Program-made: the position numbers and the translations under genes
Notes under the pieces: generated by a model
What the model saw: only the letters and a program-made list of their open reading frames with translations
Told to the model about the DNA's origin: nothing
The model's database searches: none
NCBI GenBank assembly: GCA_030428695.1
Contig: JAUIEM010000289.1
Span: forward strand, 1-12,939
Direction of reading: 5' to 3'
Length of the DNA stretch: 12,939 nt
Origin: a bacterium
GTDB lineage: Bacteria; Planctomycetota; J058; JAJDCP01
Shown: positions 1 through 11,900 of the stretch, piece after piece
Numbering within the stretch: the first letter of the stretch is position 1
Layout: each line of letters opens with the position of its first letter

Positions 1-40
1 CTCGTTCCCCGGGGACCGGTGTGCGCTACGGTGCACGCCC

Positions 41-75
41 CGGACGCGATAGCTCGTTTCGGACCTTCGCGTCCG
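41..75. repeat. 9-bp perfect inverted repeat
   Basis: CGGACGCGA at 41-49 is exactly complementary to TCGCGTCCG at 67-75, with a 17-nt loop. No T-tract follows on either side, so a rho-independent terminator is not well supported. It could be an operator-like dyad or an RNA hairpin at the end of an upstream transcript. Confidence 0.5.
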
Positions 76-242
76 CAAGCCCGCTCCGAGGTTGGCGGCC
101 ACGATTGCCCGTTGGGGGGATGGCGCGCATGCTATTCCCCTCCTGCCTCCTGGAGGGTTCAAGCGCCCGCAAGAACGCCGCGCACACGCGTTGAGCCTCC
201 GACCCCGGCGTCCGCAACCGAGCGAGCGCTGCCCCTCCCGAG

Positions 243-270
243 TCGCATCGCCCCCAAAGCCTGGTAGAAT
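243..270 (+). promoter_or_regulatory. Possible sigma-70-type promoter for the peroxidase gene
   Basis: TAGAAT at 265-270 matches the -10 consensus at five of six positions and lies in a locally less GC-rich stretch. The -35 region (TCGCAT around 243-248, 16-nt spacer) is weak. Transcription would start near 277, giving a leader of about 40 nt that contains the GGGAGG ribosome-binding site. Confidence 0.3.
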
Positions 271-318
271 CACCCGGCACCCCGACACGATCGGCGTGAC
301 CACCACGGGAGGATTCCG

Positions 319-1461
319 ATGCGCGCGGGACGGATCGCTGCCCTGGGCCTGCTGATCCTCGGCCTCGTCACGGCGGCCTACTTCGCCGGCCGGCGTTCGG
401 TTCCGCCACCTCCGCCCCCGTCGGCGCCACCCCCCGACACGGCGGGCGCCTGGCTCGCCGAGCTGCGCGCGCTGTACGAGGGGCCGTCCGCCCACTGGCC
501 CCCGCCCCGGCTCGGCGCGGGGGTCGCCTACCGCGAGCTGGCGCCGCTGGCGATCAGTCCGCGGCCGGGCGGTGACTCCGCGCAGCTCGTCGGCCTCGGC
601 GAGCGGCTGTTCGAGGATCCGCGGCTGTCGGCGTCCGGGCAGATCTCCTGCCAGAGCTGCCACAACCGGCGGCTCGGCTGGGGAGACGGCCTGCCGACCT
701 CCTTCGGCCACGGCCGTCAGCAGGGCCGGCGCAACGCCCCCGCGCTGTTCAACGCGAGCTACCGCGCGAGCCTGTTCTGGGACGGGCGCGCCGCCGACCT
801 GCGCGAGCAGGCGCTCGGGCCGCTGCTCGCGGCGGACGAGATGGCGAACCCCGACCTGGCCGGCGTGCCGGAGGCGATCGCCGCGGACGAGGACTACCGC
901 GCGCAGTTCGCCGCCCTGTTCGGCGACGAAGAGCCGACCCTCGACGGCATCCTCGCCGCCCTCGCGGCCTTCCAACAGACCCTCGCGCGGCGCACCCGCT
1001 TCGACCGTTTCCTGCTGGGAGAGTCCCGGCTGTTGAGCGACGAGCAGATCCACGGGCTGCATCTGTTCCGCACCAAGGCCGGCTGCGCCAACTGCCACCA
1101 CGGTCCGCTGTTGACCGACGAGCGCTTCCACAACATCGGCCTGAGCTACTACGGCCGCCAGTACGAGGACCTCGGCCGCTTCGAGGTCACCGGCGAGGCC
1201 GCGGACGTCGGGCGCTTCCGCACCCCCAGCCTGCGGCATCTCGCCCGCACCGCCCCGTACATGCACAACGGGCTGTTCCCCAGCCTCGCCGGGATCGTCA
1301 ACCTCTACGCCGCGGGCGGCGGTCGGGTGAAGCCCGAGCGGGCGAAGGGGGACGACGACCCGCTGATCGGACACCTGCTCGAGAACTCCCCGCTGCTCGA
1401 GCCGCGCTCGCTGACGCCGGCGGAGAAGGAGGCGCTGGTCGCCTTCCTCGAGGCGCTGTAG
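319..1461 (+). CDS. Di-haem cytochrome c peroxidase, CcpA/MauG family
   Basis: This 380-residue protein is predicted to reduce hydrogen peroxide in the periplasm with electrons from small c-type cytochromes. MauG-like relatives oxidise other substrates. Residues 5-24 form a hydrophobic signal or anchor helix, followed by a proline-rich linker (29-39). Two c-haem motifs are visible: CQSCH (111-115) and CANCH (256-260). Family hallmarks include the FWDGRA segment (153-158) and TAPYMHNGLF (311-320), whose Met315 is a candidate distal haem ligand. The ATG is preceded by GGGAGG with a 6-nt gap. The length is typical of the family. The RedB-like gene and hybrid kinase follow in the same orientation after about 100 bp, which suggests a shared redox role, although a separate promoter may lie in that gap. 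The family is certain; the substrate is not. Confidence 0.95.
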   Translation: MRAGRIAALGLLILGLVTAAYFAGRRSVPPPPPPSAPPPDTAGAWLAELRALYEGPSAHWPPPRLGAGVAYRELAPLAISPRPGGDSAQLVGLGERLFEDPRLSASGQISCQSCHNRRLGWGDGLPTSFGHGRQQGRRNAPALFNASYRASLFWDGRAADLREQALGPLLAADEMANPDLAGVPEAIAADEDYRAQFAALFGDEEPTLDGILAALAAFQQTLARRTRFDRFLLGESRLLSDEQIHGLHLFRTKAGCANCHHGPLLTDERFHNIGLSYYGRQYEDLGRFEVTGEAADVGRFRTPSLRHLARTAPYMHNGLFPSLAGIVNLYAAGGGRVKPERAKGDDDPLIGHLLENSPLLEPRSLTPAEKEALVAFLEAL

Positions 1462-1514
1462 GCGGCCGCGGCCTCGACGTCGCGCGCGGTGGGCCCGCGC
1501 AGCCCGCGGAACAT

Positions 1515-1544
1515 TTGCGCGGTGGAGCCAAGACACCGTACACT
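1515..1544 (+). promoter_or_regulatory. Possible promoter ahead of the RedB-like gene
   Basis: TTGCGC (1515-1520) and TACACT (1539-1544) are separated by 18 nt and resemble a weak sigma-70 promoter. The predicted start site near 1551 would leave a very short leader containing GGAG (1552-1555) before ATG 1562. That would exclude the alternative GTG start at 1550. No terminator is seen between 1461 and here, so read-through from the peroxidase gene is also possible. Confidence 0.3.
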
Positions 1545-1561
1545 GTGCCGTGGAGTGGAAC

Positions 1562-2133
1562 ATGTGCATTCGTTGGTGGGTCGTCTCGCTGTGGGCCGTC
1601 GCCGTCGGACTCGGCTGGACGGCGCTGTTCGCCTATGGAAACACCGCCGGCCCCCATGGCGTCGCGCCCGCGCGGTGGCCGGATGACACCGCGCTGCCCC
1701 GGTTCGAGGGCGAGCCCCAGGTCGTGCTCTTCGCCCATCCGCGCTGCCCCTGCACGGCGTCGGGCCTCGACGAGCTCGCCGAGCTGCTCCCACGGCTTCA
1801 CCTCCCTGCGCGCGTGCTGATCGTGGTCGCGGGCTATGCGGAGCTTCCCGCCAGCGGCTCCCTCCGCGAACGGGCGGCGCGGATTCCTGGCGTCCGGTTG
1901 TTCGACGATCCTGGCGCGCGCGAATGCCGGCGGTTCGGCGCCGCGACCTCCGGGGCGGTCGTCGCCTACGACGCCGCGGGTCGGCTGCGCTACAGCGGTG
2001 GTGTGACCGCGTCCCGGGCCCACGCCGGGGACAACCGCGGCGCTGAGGCCGTGCTCGCCGTGTTGCGGGGAGAGGCCCCCGCCCTGGTGCGCGGGCGGGT
2101 GTTCGGCTGCCCGCTGTTCGCGGAGGGGGATGG

Positions 2134-2137
<4 letters not shown>
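1562..2137 (+). CDS. RedB-like membrane-anchored thioredoxin-fold protein
   Basis: This protein of 191 residues has an N-terminal membrane helix (about residues 5-27) and then an extracytoplasmic domain. The motif HPRCPCT (59-65, Cys62 and Cys64) sits at the end of a hydrophobic beta-strand (VVLFA), where thioredoxin-fold proteins carry their redox-active cysteines. Further motifs are RFGAATSG (124-131), YSGGVTASRAHAGDN and a terminal VFGCPLF with a third cysteine (Cys183). I recall this pattern from proteins labelled RedB in Planctomycetota and related bacteria; their biochemistry is not established. ATG 1562 is preferred over an in-frame GTG at 1550 because GGAG lies 6 nt upstream of it and nothing suitable precedes the GTG. 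The stop codon overlaps the kinase start in GTGA, implying translational coupling. A thiol-redox role or partnership with the kinase is inference. Confidence 0.8.
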
Positions 2138-5712
<3,575 letters not shown>

Positions 5713-5718
5713 CCGGGC

Positions 5719-6933
5719 TCAGCCGAGCTCGAGGACCAGCGCAGCGTTGGTTCCGCCGAAGCCGAAGGAGTTCGACAGGGCGCGTCGCGCGTCGGTCGGA
5801 CGGGTCTCGCGCACGATGTCGAGCGCCGGCAGCTCCGGATCGGGGGTCGTGAAGTTCGCGTTCGGGGCGAGGAAGCCGGCCCGCAACATCAGCACGGTGT
5901 ACAGCACCTCACTCGCCCCGGCCATCCAGCACTCGTGGCCGGTCAGGCCCTTGGTCGAGCTGACCGGCACCGACACGCCGAAGACCTCGGCGAGCGCGCC
6001 CGCCTCGGCCTTGTCGCCCGCCGGGGTCGAGGTGGCGTGGGCGTTGACGTAGCCGATCTCCTGCGGCGAGCGGCCGGCGTCGGCCAGGGCCGCGCGCATC
6101 GCCCGGGCGGGGCCATCGACGCTCGGCTGCGAGAGGTGGCTGCCGTTGGCCGAGAAGCCGAAGCCGGTCAGCCAGGCGAGCACCGGCGCGCCGCGGGCGG
6201 TGGCGGAGGACTCCGACTCGAGCACCAGGCAGGCCGCGCCGCCGCTCGGCACCAGGCCGTCGCGCCCGACATCGAAGGGCCGGGAGGCGCGGGCGGGGTC
6301 CTCGCAGGTCGAGAAGGCGCCGAGGGCGTCGAAGCTCGCCATGCCCTGCCAGGAGGTCTCCTGGGCGCCGCCGGCGAGCACGACGTCCTGCAGGCCGGCG
6401 CGGATCAGGCCCGCCGCCTGTCCGACGGCGAAGGCTCCGCTCGCGCAGGCGGCGCTGACTGTCCAGTTCGCGCCGCGCAGCCCGAGCAGGACCGCGAGGT
6501 TCATGCTGACCGTCGAGTTCATCGCCTGGAAGATGTTGCCGCCGCCGATGAAGTGGGTCTCGCCGTGCTCACGCACCGAGTCGATCGCCGCGACCGAGGC
6601 GGCGACGGTGCTGTCGTTGCCGAAGATCACGCCGCAGCGCCCGTCCTCGAGGCGTCCGGGCGGGAGCTGCGCCTGGGCGAGGGCCTGGCGGGCGGCGGCG
6701 TAGGCGTAGCGGGCGGGCTCGCCCATCGTGCGCGCGACCTTGCGGCCGATGCCGTGCTGCTTCGGGGCGAAGCCTTCGATGCGACCGGTCAAGGGCGAGC
6801 GGAAGCCGAGCCGGGCGCGCTCGGGGTCGGAGACGATGCCCGAGCGGCCGCTGCGCAGGGCGTCGGTCACCGCCTCGCAGGAGAGGCCGAGGCAGGAGAT
6901 CACGCCGAGGCCGGTGATCGCGACCCGTTGCAT
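5719..6933 (-). CDS. Beta-ketoacyl-ACP synthase, FabB/FabF (KAS I/II) type
   Basis: This 404-residue thiolase-fold condensing enzyme is predicted to elongate acyl-ACP with malonyl-ACP in the cytoplasm. The Cys-His-His triad is complete: Cys163 in SAACASG, His299 in NAHATSTP and His333 in TKGLTGHE, with the supporting Lys328. The terminal SFGFGGTNA glycine loop is also present. Segments such as RKVARTM and the DALGAFST region look closer to FabB than to FabF. An alanine replaces the usual glycine after the first active-site histidine (NAHA rather than NAHG or NSHG). Length is normal for the family. ATG 6933 is chosen; it overlaps the reductase stop (TGATG), so the two genes are coupled. A GTG one codon earlier is possible. 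It may serve an accessory pathway rather than primary fatty-acid synthesis. Its stop lies 6 bp from the convergent kinase stop. Confidence 0.93.
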   Translation of the reverse strand: MQRVAITGLGVISCLGLSCEAVTDALRSGRSGIVSDPERARLGFRSPLTGRIEGFAPKQHGIGRKVARTMGEPARYAYAAARQALAQAQLPPGRLEDGRCGVIFGNDSTVAASVAAIDSVREHGETHFIGGGNIFQAMNSTVSMNLAVLLGLRGANWTVSAACASGAFAVGQAAGLIRAGLQDVVLAGGAQETSWQGMASFDALGAFSTCEDPARASRPFDVGRDGLVPSGGAACLVLESESSATARGAPVLAWLTGFGFSANGSHLSQPSVDGPARAMRAALADAGRSPQEIGYVNAHATSTPAGDKAEAGALAEVFGVSVPVSSTKGLTGHECWMAGASEVLYTVLMLRAGFLAPNANFTTPDPELPALDIVRETRPTDARRALSNSFGFGGTNAALVLELG

Positions 6934-7652
6934 CACGCCATCCCCCCGTTGACCGCGAACACCTGCCCGGTGATATAGCTCGCCGCGTCAGAGCACAGGA
7001 ACGCGACCAGCGCGGCGACCTCCTCTGGCTGGCCGAGGCGGCCGAGCGGGATGCGGGGCAGCAACGTCTGCGGGTCGAGGCCCTCGAGCATCTCGGTCTC
7101 GATGAAGCCCGGGGCGACCGCGTTGACGGTGATCTTCCGCTTGGCGACCTCGCGGGCGAGGGAGCGGGTCGCGCCGATCAGGCCGGCCTTCGAGGCGGCG
7201 TAGGCGACCTGGCCCGGGCTGCCGAGGGTGGCGGCTGCGCTGGTCAGGGCGACGATGCGTCCCCGGCGGCGTAGCAGCATCTCCTTGAGGATCGGCCGGG
7301 TCAGGTAGTAGAAGGCGTCGAGGTTGGTGCGGATCAGCGCGTGCCAGTCGTCGGGCTGCATCCACATCATCAGCATGTCGCGCCGGATGCCGGCGTTGTG
7401 GACGAGGATATCGAGGGCGCCGTGGCGGGCGTGCAGCTCGTCGACGGCGGCTGCCACGGCCCCCGGCTCGGACACGTCGAGCGGCAGGAGCTCACCGCTC
7501 GAGAGCTCCTCGACCCGGGCGAGGGTCGCCTCGGCGTCCGCGCGGCGGCTCTTGAAGTTGACGATCACGTGCTTGCCGGCCGCCGCGAGCGCGATCGCGA
7601 TCGCCCGGCCGATGCCGCGACTCGCGCCGGTCACCAGGGCTGCTTCTCCCAC
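6933..7652 (-). CDS. 3-oxoacyl-ACP reductase, FabG-type short-chain dehydrogenase
   Basis: This 239-residue NAD(P)H-dependent reductase would convert 3-oxoacyl-ACP to 3-hydroxyacyl-ACP. It has the Rossmann motif TGASRGIG (8-15), HNAG (85-88) in place of the usual NNAG, and the catalytic set Asn110, Ser138, Tyr151 and Lys155, at the same numbers as in E. coli FabG. The end [13 protein letters not shown] is typical of FabG. GTG 7652 is chosen because GGAGG lies 7 nt upstream and the glycine-rich motif then begins at residue 8. The frame stays open to a TTG at 7700, but a likely -10 element lies between the two. It overlaps the downstream ketosynthase by one base, forming a reductase-synthase pair. 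A fatty-acid or polyene-type role fits better than a sugar or steroid dehydrogenase because of this partner. Confidence 0.93.
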   Translation of the reverse strand: MGEAALVTGASRGIGRAIAIALAAAGKHVIVNFKSRRADAEATLARVEELSSGELLPLDVSEPGAVAAAVDELHARHGALDILVHNAGIRRDMLMMWMQPDDWHALIRTNLDAFYYLTRPILKEMLLRRRGRIVALTSAAATLGSPGQVAYAASKAGLIGATRSLAREVAKRKITVNAVAPGFIETEMLEGLDPQTLLPRIPLGRLGQPEEVAALVAFLCSDAASYITGQVFAVNGGMA

Positions 7653-7672
7653 ACTCGACCCTCCCTGCGGGG

Positions 7673-7700
7673 ATGATAGGACTTCCCCGGCGCGCTCCAA
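7673..7700 (-). promoter_or_regulatory. Probable promoter of the reductase-ketosynthase operon
   Basis: On the minus strand TATCAT (7678-7673) matches the -10 consensus at five of six positions. TTGGAG (7700-7695) is a poor -35 with a 16-nt spacer. The start site would fall near 7666, immediately before the GGAGG (7664-7660) of the GTG start at 7652, giving a very short leader. Confidence 0.4.
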
Positions 7701-7831
7701 CCTTTTTCCGGTGCGAAGGCGACGGAGGGGGAGGTGTCAGCCAGAGGTTGGCGCCGCCGCAACAGGAACGCTTCACCGGCAGACTCCGCATGGCGACTGG
7801 TGACGCAGCGCGTTACCGCACGAATGAAACA

Positions 7832-7858
7832 CAATCGGTTCACAATCCTGCAATCGGT
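7832..7858. repeat. Short direct repeat CAATCGGT, two copies 19 bp apart
   Basis: CAATCGGT occurs at 7832-7839 and 7851-7858, with a third CAATC at 7843-7847 between them. This is one of the most AT-rich stretches of the window and lies in the divergent intergenic region. Two sites about two helical turns apart would suit a dimeric regulator, but no regulator is identified and chance is possible. Confidence 0.35.
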
Positions 7859-7886
7859 CTGCGAAACTGGAACGAAACGGAACGGT

Positions 7887-7903
7887 GGGCGGCCAGGCCG
7901 CCC
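7887..7903. repeat. Perfect 8-bp palindrome with 1-nt centre
   Basis: GGGCGGCC (7887-7894) and GGCCGCCC (7896-7903) are exact inverted repeats around A7895. As RNA it would form a 6-bp stem with a CCAGG loop on the plus strand. There is no T-tract on either side, so an operator or a structural hairpin is more likely than a terminator. Confidence 0.45.
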
Positions 7904-7905
7904 GC

Positions 7906-7977
7906 CCGCATCCCCGTAGCTCCGCGACTTCAGTCTTCGGGGCCGTGGTTTTGACCTTGTCGGCATGCCCTTTGCGG
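7906..7977 (-). promoter_or_regulatory. Candidate structured RNA, weakly like the GEMM (c-di-GMP-I) riboswitch
   Basis: Read on the minus strand, the segment is closed by CCGCA/TGCGG. It contains GCAAAGGGCATGCC, then a short GCC-GACAA-GGT hairpin, then CAAAACCACGG. An arm follows with outer stem CCCCG/CGGGG and inner hairpin GAC-TGAA-GTC, then GGAGCTACGGGG. The order recalls the GGGCAAACC, GNRA-capped P2, ACGCAAAGCC layout of GEMM, but P2 is very short and an ACG is missing. It would lie about 250 nt upstream of the reductase gene, outside the proposed promoter. This is pattern memory, not a search result. Confidence 0.18.
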
Positions 7978-8043
7978 CTAAGGAAGCCACACGCAAAGAC
8001 CCGCTGTGGCCCTGCGTTAGAAACCGAAAAGTTTCACCTTCGG
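7970..8043 (+). promoter_or_regulatory. Leader with mutually exclusive hairpins before the exported-protein gene
   Basis: A 10-bp interrupted stem pairs 7970-7979 with 7985-7998; its AAGGA loop is flanked by CTTTGCGGCT and AGCC..GCAAAG. It competes with a perfect 6-bp stem, GCCACA (7986-7991) with TGTGGC (8005-8010), and with ACGCA (7991-7995) with TGCGT (8013-8017). Closer to the start codon, GAAAC/GTTTC (8020-8035) competes with CCGAA/TTCGG (8024-8043). The ribosome-binding site AGGAG lies at 8053-8057. Upstream TTGACC (7951-7956) is a plausible -35, but no good -10 follows it. A regulatory switch is inference. Confidence 0.3.
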
Positions 8044-8064
8044 GATCGACAGAGGAGAACAGGT

Positions 8065-8955
8065 ATGCGGCACGTTCGGCGAATCTTCCCCTTCGCAGTC
8101 CTGTTCGGGCTCCTGAGCCTGCCGCTCGCGCTGCTGCTGCCCTCCGATTCCGACCCCGCCGTCGAACGCCGCGAGACCCGTTCCGACACGCGGCGCGCGT
8201 ATTCCCCGAGTCAAGGAGATCCTTCCCATGCGCATGCAGATTCCGGTTTCCAGCCGGAAGCCGGCCCCCGGCCTGGGCTGACCGAGGTGGACGTCCGCGC
8301 TTCCGGCGCGTCGTCCACGAACCATGGGGCTCTGCCGCCGTCCGCGCGGCCCGCGAAGGTCGAGCCCAGCAAAACGTCCACCCCGACCCCGTCCTGGCTC
8401 GAGCGGCAGGCGATGCTCGACGCGGCCGACGCGCCGAAGCGCGCTCCAGACGCGCTCGCCCTCGCCGACCTCGAGGACGCTCGCCTGAGCGCCGACCTCC
8501 CGCCGATCCTCGCTCCCCTCGCGCCCCAGCCCGGGGCCAGCGTCGGGCCGGCCGCCCATCAGCACGACGCCGTGCTGCGGGCGGCGACCGGCTACGGCAA
8601 GCGTGGAGAGCTCGGCTTCGGCGTGGTCGAGCTGCTCAGCAATCGGGCGCCCGGCCCGACCGGCGTGACCTTCCGCTACGCCTGGGATCCGAGCTTCGAG
8701 CTCGACCACTTCGAGCTCGGCAAGAACGTGATCGAGGCGCAGAAACAGGTCTCGCTGGTGGCGGCGGAACGCGGGATGGCCGTGTTCCAGATCGTCGGAG
8801 GACAGCGCGAGCTGTCCTCGGGCGAGTTGCTGAAGGTGTGGTTCCGCATCCCCGAAGAGGCAGTGTCCGGAACCGAGCTCCGGGTCGAGATCGTCCACCT
8901 CGACCTCGAGCAAGCGACCACGAACGAAATCAACGACAGCATGATCTTGGAATAG
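8065..8955 (+). CDS. Exported protein with a cohesin-like C-terminal domain
   Basis: This 296-residue protein has no firm family assignment. Residues 1-26 form a signal peptide or anchor (MRHVRRIFPF, then a leucine-rich core). Residues 27-170 are a disordered-looking Pro/Ala/Ser-rich spacer with a charged alpha-helical stretch (about 111-145). Residues about 180-285 look like a beta-sandwich of the cohesin type: LLSNRAPGPTGVTFRYAWDPS, then an AQKQVSLVA strand, FQIVGG, and SGELLKVWFRIP. The ATG has AGGAG 7 nt upstream, although the frame stays open further 5'. It is followed after 17 nt by the large surface protein, so the two are probably co-expressed. Codon use around 8197-8260 is unusually AT-ending, and a second SD-ATG pair in another frame lies there. 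It may be an accessory of the large protein; this is inferred from position only. Confidence 0.72.
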   Translation: MRHVRRIFPFAVLFGLLSLPLALLLPSDSDPAVERRETRSDTRRAYSPSQGDPSHAHADSGFQPEAGPRPGLTEVDVRASGASSTNHGALPPSARPAKVEPSKTSTPTPSWLERQAMLDAADAPKRAPDALALADLEDARLSADLPPILAPLAPQPGASVGPAAHQHDAVLRAATGYGKRGELGFGVVELLSNRAPGPTGVTFRYAWDPSFELDHFELGKNVIEAQKQVSLVAAERGMAVFQIVGGQRELSSGELLKVWFRIPEEAVSGTELRVEIVHLDLEQATTNEINDSMILE

Positions 8956-8972
8956 AGAAAAGGCACAGAGAA

Positions 8973-11900
8973 ATGATCGCGTCTGCAAGGAACACCTTGA
9001 CCCTCGGGCTCGTCGCACTGCTGGCCGGCAGTCTCAGCGCGCAGAGCTACACCGTCACCACCACGCCCTCGAACATGACCTACCTGAGCGGCGGCACCAC
9101 GCTGTGGTCGAGCTCGACCCCCAGCGACGACGGTGAGCAGTCGGTGCAGCTCCCGTTCAGCTTCACCTACTTCGGCAACACCTACAACAGCGTGATGGTC
9201 GGTGTGAACGGCTACGTCAGCTTCGACGGCGCCGGCAGCGCGACGGCCTGGAGCAACGCGAACCTCGGCAGCAGCGCGGCGCCGAACAACCTGATCGCGC
9301 TGTTCTGGGACGACCTCGAGATCTCCTCGAGCAACGGCGACTGGATCACCGTCGGCACCGAAGGCACCGCTCCGAACCGCGAGTTCGTGATCGAGTGGTA
9401 CTCCGTGTCGGTGCGCAACGTGACGAACGACTTCCTGTACGGCCAGATCCGCCTGCACGAAGGCAGCAACGACATCGAGCTGGTCTACAGCACGCTGCAG
9501 AACTGGAACTCGGTGTCGGCGACGACCGGGCTCGAGGACGCCTCGGGCACCCAGTCGGTCGCCGCGGTCAGCTCGAGCAACGCGATCTCGACGCCGCCGA
9601 CCAGCAACTACCTGTTCAGCGCCAGCGGCCAGGGCAACCCCGGCAACCCCGGCAACCCCGGCACGACCAGCCCCGATCTGACCGCCGACTACGTCGCCCT
9701 GTCGCAGTACACGGCCAGTCAAGGCACGAACATCACGGTCACGCGCCAGTTCTCGAACGTGGACCTCGGCAACGCCGGCGCCTTCCGCTACGGGATCTAC
9801 CTGTCGAACGACCAGACCATCGACGGCTCTGACACCGAGCTGTACAGCTACACCCTGACCAGCATGGCGAGCAACACGACCAACGGCCCGGGCGGGATCA
9901 CGGTCGCGATTCCCCAGGGCACGGCGGCCGGCAGCTACTACGTCGGGATCTGGGTCGACGACCTGAGCGCGGTCAGCGAGAGCTCGGAGAGCAACAACAC
10001 CATCGTCGACGCCACCCCGCTGGTGGTCAGCGGCACGACCGGCGGCACCCCGCCCTCGAATCCGCCGAGCAACCCGCCGAGCAATCCCCCGACCAGCGGC
10101 TCCGGCTACACGATGACCACCTTCGCCCAGGGCATGACGGCGCTCGCCTCCGGGACGACGCTCTGGGACGACGCCAACCCCGGCGACGACGACCAGGTCA
10201 CCGTACCCCTCGGCTTCACGTTCAACTTCTTCGGCACGCCCTACAGCTCGGTGACCGTCAGCAGCAACGGCTACCTGACCTTCGGCAGCAACGGCTCGGA
10301 CTGGTCGAACGACCCGCTCCCGTCGACCAACGCCCCGAACGACATCATCGCGCTGTTCTGGGACGACCTCCTGATCTCGACCGGTGACTGGGTCCACACC
10401 GGCGTCGAAGGCACCGCGCCGAACCGCGTCTTCGTCGTCCAGTACTGGTCGGTGTCGACCTACGCCTCGACCAGCGACTTCCTGTACGGCCAGGTGCGCC
10501 TGTACGAAGGCACCAACGAGATCGAGCTCTGCTACGACACGCTCCAGAGCTGGGGCAGCGTCAGCGCGACGATGGGCATCGAGGACGCGAGCGGCACCGT
10601 CGGCGTCCCCGGCGTCAACGGCACCAACACCAACGCGACCCCGCCGACCTCGAACTACCGCTTCACCCCGTCGAACACCGGCGGCGGTGGCGGCACCATC
10701 GACCTGGTCGCCAACAGCGTGAGCGCCTCGAGCCACAGCGTGACCGCCGGCGGGAACCTGACCATCAGCCGCCAGCTGTCGAACACCGGCACGGCCGCCG
10801 CGGGCTCCTTCCGCTACGGCGTCTACCTGTCCGACGACCAGACGATCACGACCGCCGACACCCGGGTCTACGATGCGCCCCTGAACAGCCTCTCGGCCGG
10901 CGCGGTCAGCGGGCCGCTGACCGTCAGCGTCACCGTCCCCGCGAACCTCGCGGCCGGCAACTGGTACGCCGGGATCATCGTCGACGACCTCGGCCAGGTC
11001 AGCGAGTCGAACGAGACCAACAACAGCGCCGTCGACGCGACCCCGATCGCGGTCCAGGGCGCCGGGCAGCCCGACCTCGCCGTCAGCAGCGTCGCGCTCG
11101 GCAGCTACAACGTCAGCCCCGGCGGCACCGTCGACGTCACCCGCGCCTTCGCCAACACCGGCAACGCCGCGGCCGGCAGCTTCGACTACACGATCTACCT
11201 GTCGCAGAACACGACGATCTCCGCGGCCAACGACCTGGCCCTGTACACCTTCACCGTCAGCAGCATGGCGGCCGGTGCCAGCGACGGGCCGAGCGTCCAG
11301 ACCGTCACGATCCCGGCCAACGTCAACGCCGGCACCTACTACATCGGCATGATCGTCGACCCGCAGGGCGCCGTCGCCGAGTCGTCGACGTCGAACAACA
11401 CCGGCCTCGACAGCTCCCCGCTGACCGTCGCCACGACCCCGACGACGCCGCCGACCACTCCGCCGACGACGCCGCCGACCACGCCCCCGACCACGCCCCC
11501 GACCACGCCCCCGACCACCCCGACGGTTCCGACGGCTCCGTCGAACCTGATCGCCGCCGTCAACGGCACGACCGTCTCCCTGACCTGGACCGACGCCTCG
11601 AGCAACGAGTCCGGCTTCCGCGTCGAGCGCAAGCCCACCGGCGGCACCTACACCCAGATCGCCTCGCCGGCCGCCAACGCGACCAGCTTCGACGACCTGA
11701 ACGTCGCGGCCGGTGACTACACCTACCGGGTGCTCGCCTACAACGCCGCCGGCGTCTCGACCGCCTCGAACGAAGAGAACGCGAACGTCACGGGCACGAC
11801 CCCGCCGACCACGCCCCCGACGACTCCGCCGACCACGCCCCCGACGACTCCGCCGACGACTCCGCCGGTCGCCACCGCCCCCGCCGCGCCGAGCAACCTC

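Larger units (their letters stand above)
1..318. other. Intergenic region upstream of the cytochrome c peroxidase gene
   Basis: I see no convincing gene here. Short open frames exist on both strands, but they lack recognisable motifs and are expected at this GC content. The region holds a 9-bp inverted repeat (41-75), a possible -10 element (265-270) and the Shine-Dalgarno sequence GGGAGG (307-312) of the downstream gene. Whatever gene lies to the left ends outside the window. Confidence 0.6.

Noticed and set aside
5935..6978. 347-codon plus-strand frame antisense to the ketosynthase
   Set aside because: Its residues are the expected antisense shadow (Ala/Gly/Arg/Val). The minus-strand enzyme has a full catalytic triad.
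7653..7700. Longer FabG start at TTG 7700
   Set aside because: The probable -10 element lies inside this extension, and GTG 7652 has an ideal GGAGG and the usual FabG N-terminus.
7965..8972. Open extension of the surface-protein frame upstream to 7965
   Set aside because: The upstream part is Arg/Pro-rich and overlaps the exported-protein gene. A clean signal peptide begins at ATG 8973.
8676..10736. 686-codon open frame on the minus strand antisense to the surface-protein gene
   Set aside because: It is an artefact of high GC and regular codon use on the plus strand. Composition is Val/Gly/Arg/Asp-rich without any domain, and the plus-strand protein has clear domains.
11448..11861. Possible CRISPR-like or satellite array from regular 12-nt units
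   Set aside because: The units are in-frame codons for PPTT linkers with no spacers.
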